6,516 bases of DNA from Tannerella sp. (lineage in GTDB: Bacteria > Bacteroidota > Bacteroidia > Bacteroidales > Tannerellaceae): positions 1 through 6,516 of the forward strand of contig JAITAY010000370.1 of assembly GCA_031283915.1 (NCBI GenBank), written 5' to 3'. Position 1 is the stretch's first letter; each line of letters starts with the position of its first letter. Of this stretch, positions 4,866 through 6,516 are shown piece by piece. A program made the position numbers and the translations under genes. The notes below the pieces were generated by a model. It searched no databases. It was not told where the DNA came from and saw only the letters and a list, made by a program, of their open reading frames with translations.

Positions 4866-6516
4866 TTACCGTATAAATTTTACAATTTCGCAAGGTTCAT
4901 CATCCGGATTGCCAATCGTGTGAATCAGCCGGAAATGACCGGGATCTTTGTAGGAAATAAACCAGATAAAACGGTGTATATTGTTGATATACATTCCGTT
5001 CTTTTTCAGCGGATCCATTCGGAGCTGGGGAAGCAGAATGTAATCAATCTTGCTATCTATCAAAAACCGGCACATCATGTCCGGATCATAAATACGCATG
5101 TTGTCGATAGCTTTACACTGCATCAGAAAATCATTGTAATCCAGTGTGTATTTTATCTGCCCGCTTTCCAGCGACTGAACGGTCTTATCCAGTTCTTCAT
5201 TCGGAACCGCATAAATAAAAACGCCTTTCGTTTGCGTTCCGTCAATTGTGAAATTGGAGAAATTACTGCTTACAATGTATCGCAGGGTTTCTCCGGGAGA
5301 GGCTTGCGGGCCGATAATGACAACCATAAGGGTTCTCCCTTCGTATGAAAGCCCTTCCAATGCCTCCTTCGGGACAGTCAGCGCCTGAAATGAAGCCGCA
5401 AAATTCCGTCCGGTATACACTTTGGAAATACTGGGTTTACGGCTGAGAATTACCGCATCCTTTTCCAGATTTTGGACTGCCCACTGGCTTCCCTTGACAA
5501 AATTTTGCCAGTCAGGAGTCCATCCGTATAACGGATCCCCCATCAAATTTTGTTGCAGTACGGGAAGATTCCGTTGAATTCTGTTTTTAGTGATGGACAA
5601 TGTCCCGAAACAGACAAAAACCAATATTACCGGATAAAGAAAGAAGCCTATCCGCAGTTTCCTGATTTGAAACAGATAACAGATGCCGCCCAGAAAAAAG
5701 AGCAGGATGAACGGATAATAGATCATGATCAGGCGGTCTTGCGCCCACATGGACTGAAGCACCACGAATGTGGCAAAAGTCATGACGCCGGCATACAGAC
5801 CCGTAAACAACAGTGTTTTATTCCGCTTGAAAAGAACAACTGTACAGAGTGCGTACAGAAGATATATCAGGATGGTGCGTACAGGACTTGTCTGCATGTA
5901 ATTACTTGGACGTTCCCCGAGCAGTCCCAAAAACTGTAGCAACCAAGAAGAAAGATAGATATGCGAATTTTCAATAAACCGGCGAACCATTCCGGGGAAA
6001 TCTTCCGTTCCCAGAGCCGGGTTGTATGCATCTTTGGCCAGCAGCGAAGTGAGGGCATACGCATCTCCGCTTCCCGGCCAGACAAGGGATCGGAACACCC
6101 TGAACGATACAAATACCAGCGCGGAGACGGCCATCATGTAGAGCAGATCTTTCCAGCGCCGTTGAATGGCAAAAAAGAGGACAACGGCGCCCAGTACACC
6201 GTAGCCGATGCTGCGAGCCAAGCTCATTCCCAGCGCCAAACCGGCCAGTATAAGGTATTTTCGCCAGTCTTTTTTCAGCGAGTAAGCCGTATTCTCTTCT
6301 CCCAGAAAGTATTTGGAAAAAAAATAGATAAACAGTCCCTGTATCAGCATGAAAAGCGGTTCGCTATACGTAAGGGAGGCGTAAAAAAAGATGTAGGAAC
6401 AGATGCTGATCAACAGCAATGCCGGCACCAGGATAACGTCCGGTGGGCCCCCCCCCCCCCCCGAACAGAAGAGAAAAAACAGAGGGGAAATTTGGATGAA
6501 AAATGTGAGAGAAAGG
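4866..6516 (-). CDS. Multi-pass membrane protein, probable GT-C glycosyltransferase (5' end missing)
   Basis: C-terminal part of a large membrane protein. Counting from the GTG at 6428, the 520 visible residues contain about nine hydrophobic segments (around 3-17, 24-42, 58-74, 75-90, 93-112, 184-200, 205-225, 235-253 and 259-277). A soluble C-terminal domain of about 240 residues follows, probably periplasmic. The TYSEPLF region, the helix pattern and the KDAVILSRKPS stretch (323-333) at the start of the tail resemble Bacteroidota GT39/ArnT-like mannosyltransferases that use polyprenyl-phosphate sugars. The acidic catalytic motif expected in the first periplasmic loop would lie outside the window, so the activity is inferred. 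The frame stays open to the window edge with no ATG, so the GTG at 6428 is not a credible start. Sequence beyond 6447 (a 15-G run and a low-complexity tail) may be artefactual; only 4866-6447 is dependable. It sits just upstream of nfo, probably in the same transcript. Confidence 0.75.
   Translation of the reverse strand, partial: LSLTFFIQISPLFFLFCSGGGGGPPDVILVPALLLISICSYIFFYASLTYSEPLFMLIQGLFIYFFSKYFLGEENTAYSLKKDWRKYLILAGLALGMSLARSIGYGVLGAVVLFFAIQRRWKDLLYMMAVSALVFVSFRVFRSLVWPGSGDAYALTSLLAKDAYNPALGTEDFPGMVRRFIENSHIYLSSWLLQFLGLLGERPSNYMQTSPVRTILIYLLYALCTVVLFKRNKTLLFTGLYAGVMTFATFVVLQSMWAQDRLIMIYYPFILLFFLGGICYLFQIRKLRIGFFLYPVILVFVCFGTLSITKNRIQRNLPVLQQNLMGDPLYGWTPDWQNFVKGSQWAVQNLEKDAVILSRKPSISKVYTGRNFAASFQALTVPKEALEGLSYEGRTLMVVIIGPQASPGETLRYIVSSNFSNFTIDGTQTKGVFIYAVPNEELDKTVQSLESGQIKYTLDYNDFLMQCKAIDNMRIYDPDMMCRFLIDSKIDYILLPQLRMDPLKKNGMYINNIHRFIWFISYKDPGHFRLIHTIGNPDDEPCEIVKFIR
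6448..6462. repeat. Homopolymer run of 15 C (15 G on the coding strand)
   Basis: Fifteen consecutive C lie in the reading frame of the membrane-protein gene; on the coding strand they encode a run of glycines before PPDVILVPALL. A run this long is unique in the window. Poly-G tracts in surface-glycan genes of some bacteria drive phase variation, and the frame here is open on both sides. However, a glycine run is unexpected in a membrane protein of this kind, and the DNA beyond it looks unnatural, so a sequencing or assembly artefact is at least as likely. Confidence 0.6.
6463..6516. other. Purine-rich low-complexity tail after the C run, possibly artefact
   Basis: Of these 54 bases 46 are A or G and only 2 are C, unlike the neighbouring gene. 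The first 11 bases, GAACAGAAGAG, match the common sequencing-adapter start GATCGGAAGAG at 9 positions. Its translation on the minus strand is open, but the codon content is shaped by the T/C bias rather than by recognisable protein. I suspect low-quality read sequence at a contig end; genuine sequence cannot be excluded. Confidence 0.4.

Noticed and set aside
6426..6428. GTG at 6428 as the start of the membrane protein
   Set aside because: The frame continues upstream without a stop and the GTG lies within a hydrophobic segment; the real start is outside the window.

Overview
The window looks like ordinary chromosome from a Bacteroidales-type member of the Bacteroidota. Three things support this: two TAnnTTTG-type -7 promoter boxes in the intergenic DNA, near absence of strong Shine-Dalgarno sequences, and a set of proteins (RmuC, a bacterial GH3-family protein, endonuclease IV, a Bacteroidota-like multi-pass GT-C-type membrane protein) that reads as Bacteroidales throughout. 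The genus cannot be named from the sequence. There is no rRNA, tRNA, CRISPR array, transposase or phage gene.

Layout. 1-162: non-coding DNA downstream of rmuC, holding a dispersed repeat, a 7-bp tandem array and a terminator-like palindrome. 163-1902 (-): rmuC, with an expanded coiled coil built on a 62-residue tandem repeat. 1903-2413: a 511-bp divergent intergenic region with the rmuC promoter, an inverted-repeat element with a heptamer array, a perfect AT-rich palindrome, the GH3 promoter and a GC-rich leader of about 260 nt. 2414-3931 (+): GH3-family protein. 3932-4025: 94-bp convergent gap occupied by a second copy of the dispersed repeat; its end repeats overlap both stop codons. 4026-4862 (-): endonuclease IV (nfo). 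4866-6516 (-): the C-terminal part of a multi-pass membrane protein, probably a GT-C glycosyltransferase, 3 bp upstream of nfo and probably co-transcribed with it. It runs off the window through a run of 15 C (15 G on the coding strand) and a purine-rich tail that may be a sequencing or assembly artefact.

rmuC and nfo both concern DNA maintenance but lie in different transcription units, so no shared system is implied. I found no convincing new multi-gene system. The most interesting material is the small repeat family in all three complete or partial intergenic regions, the RmuC tandem repeat, and the G tract at the window edge.
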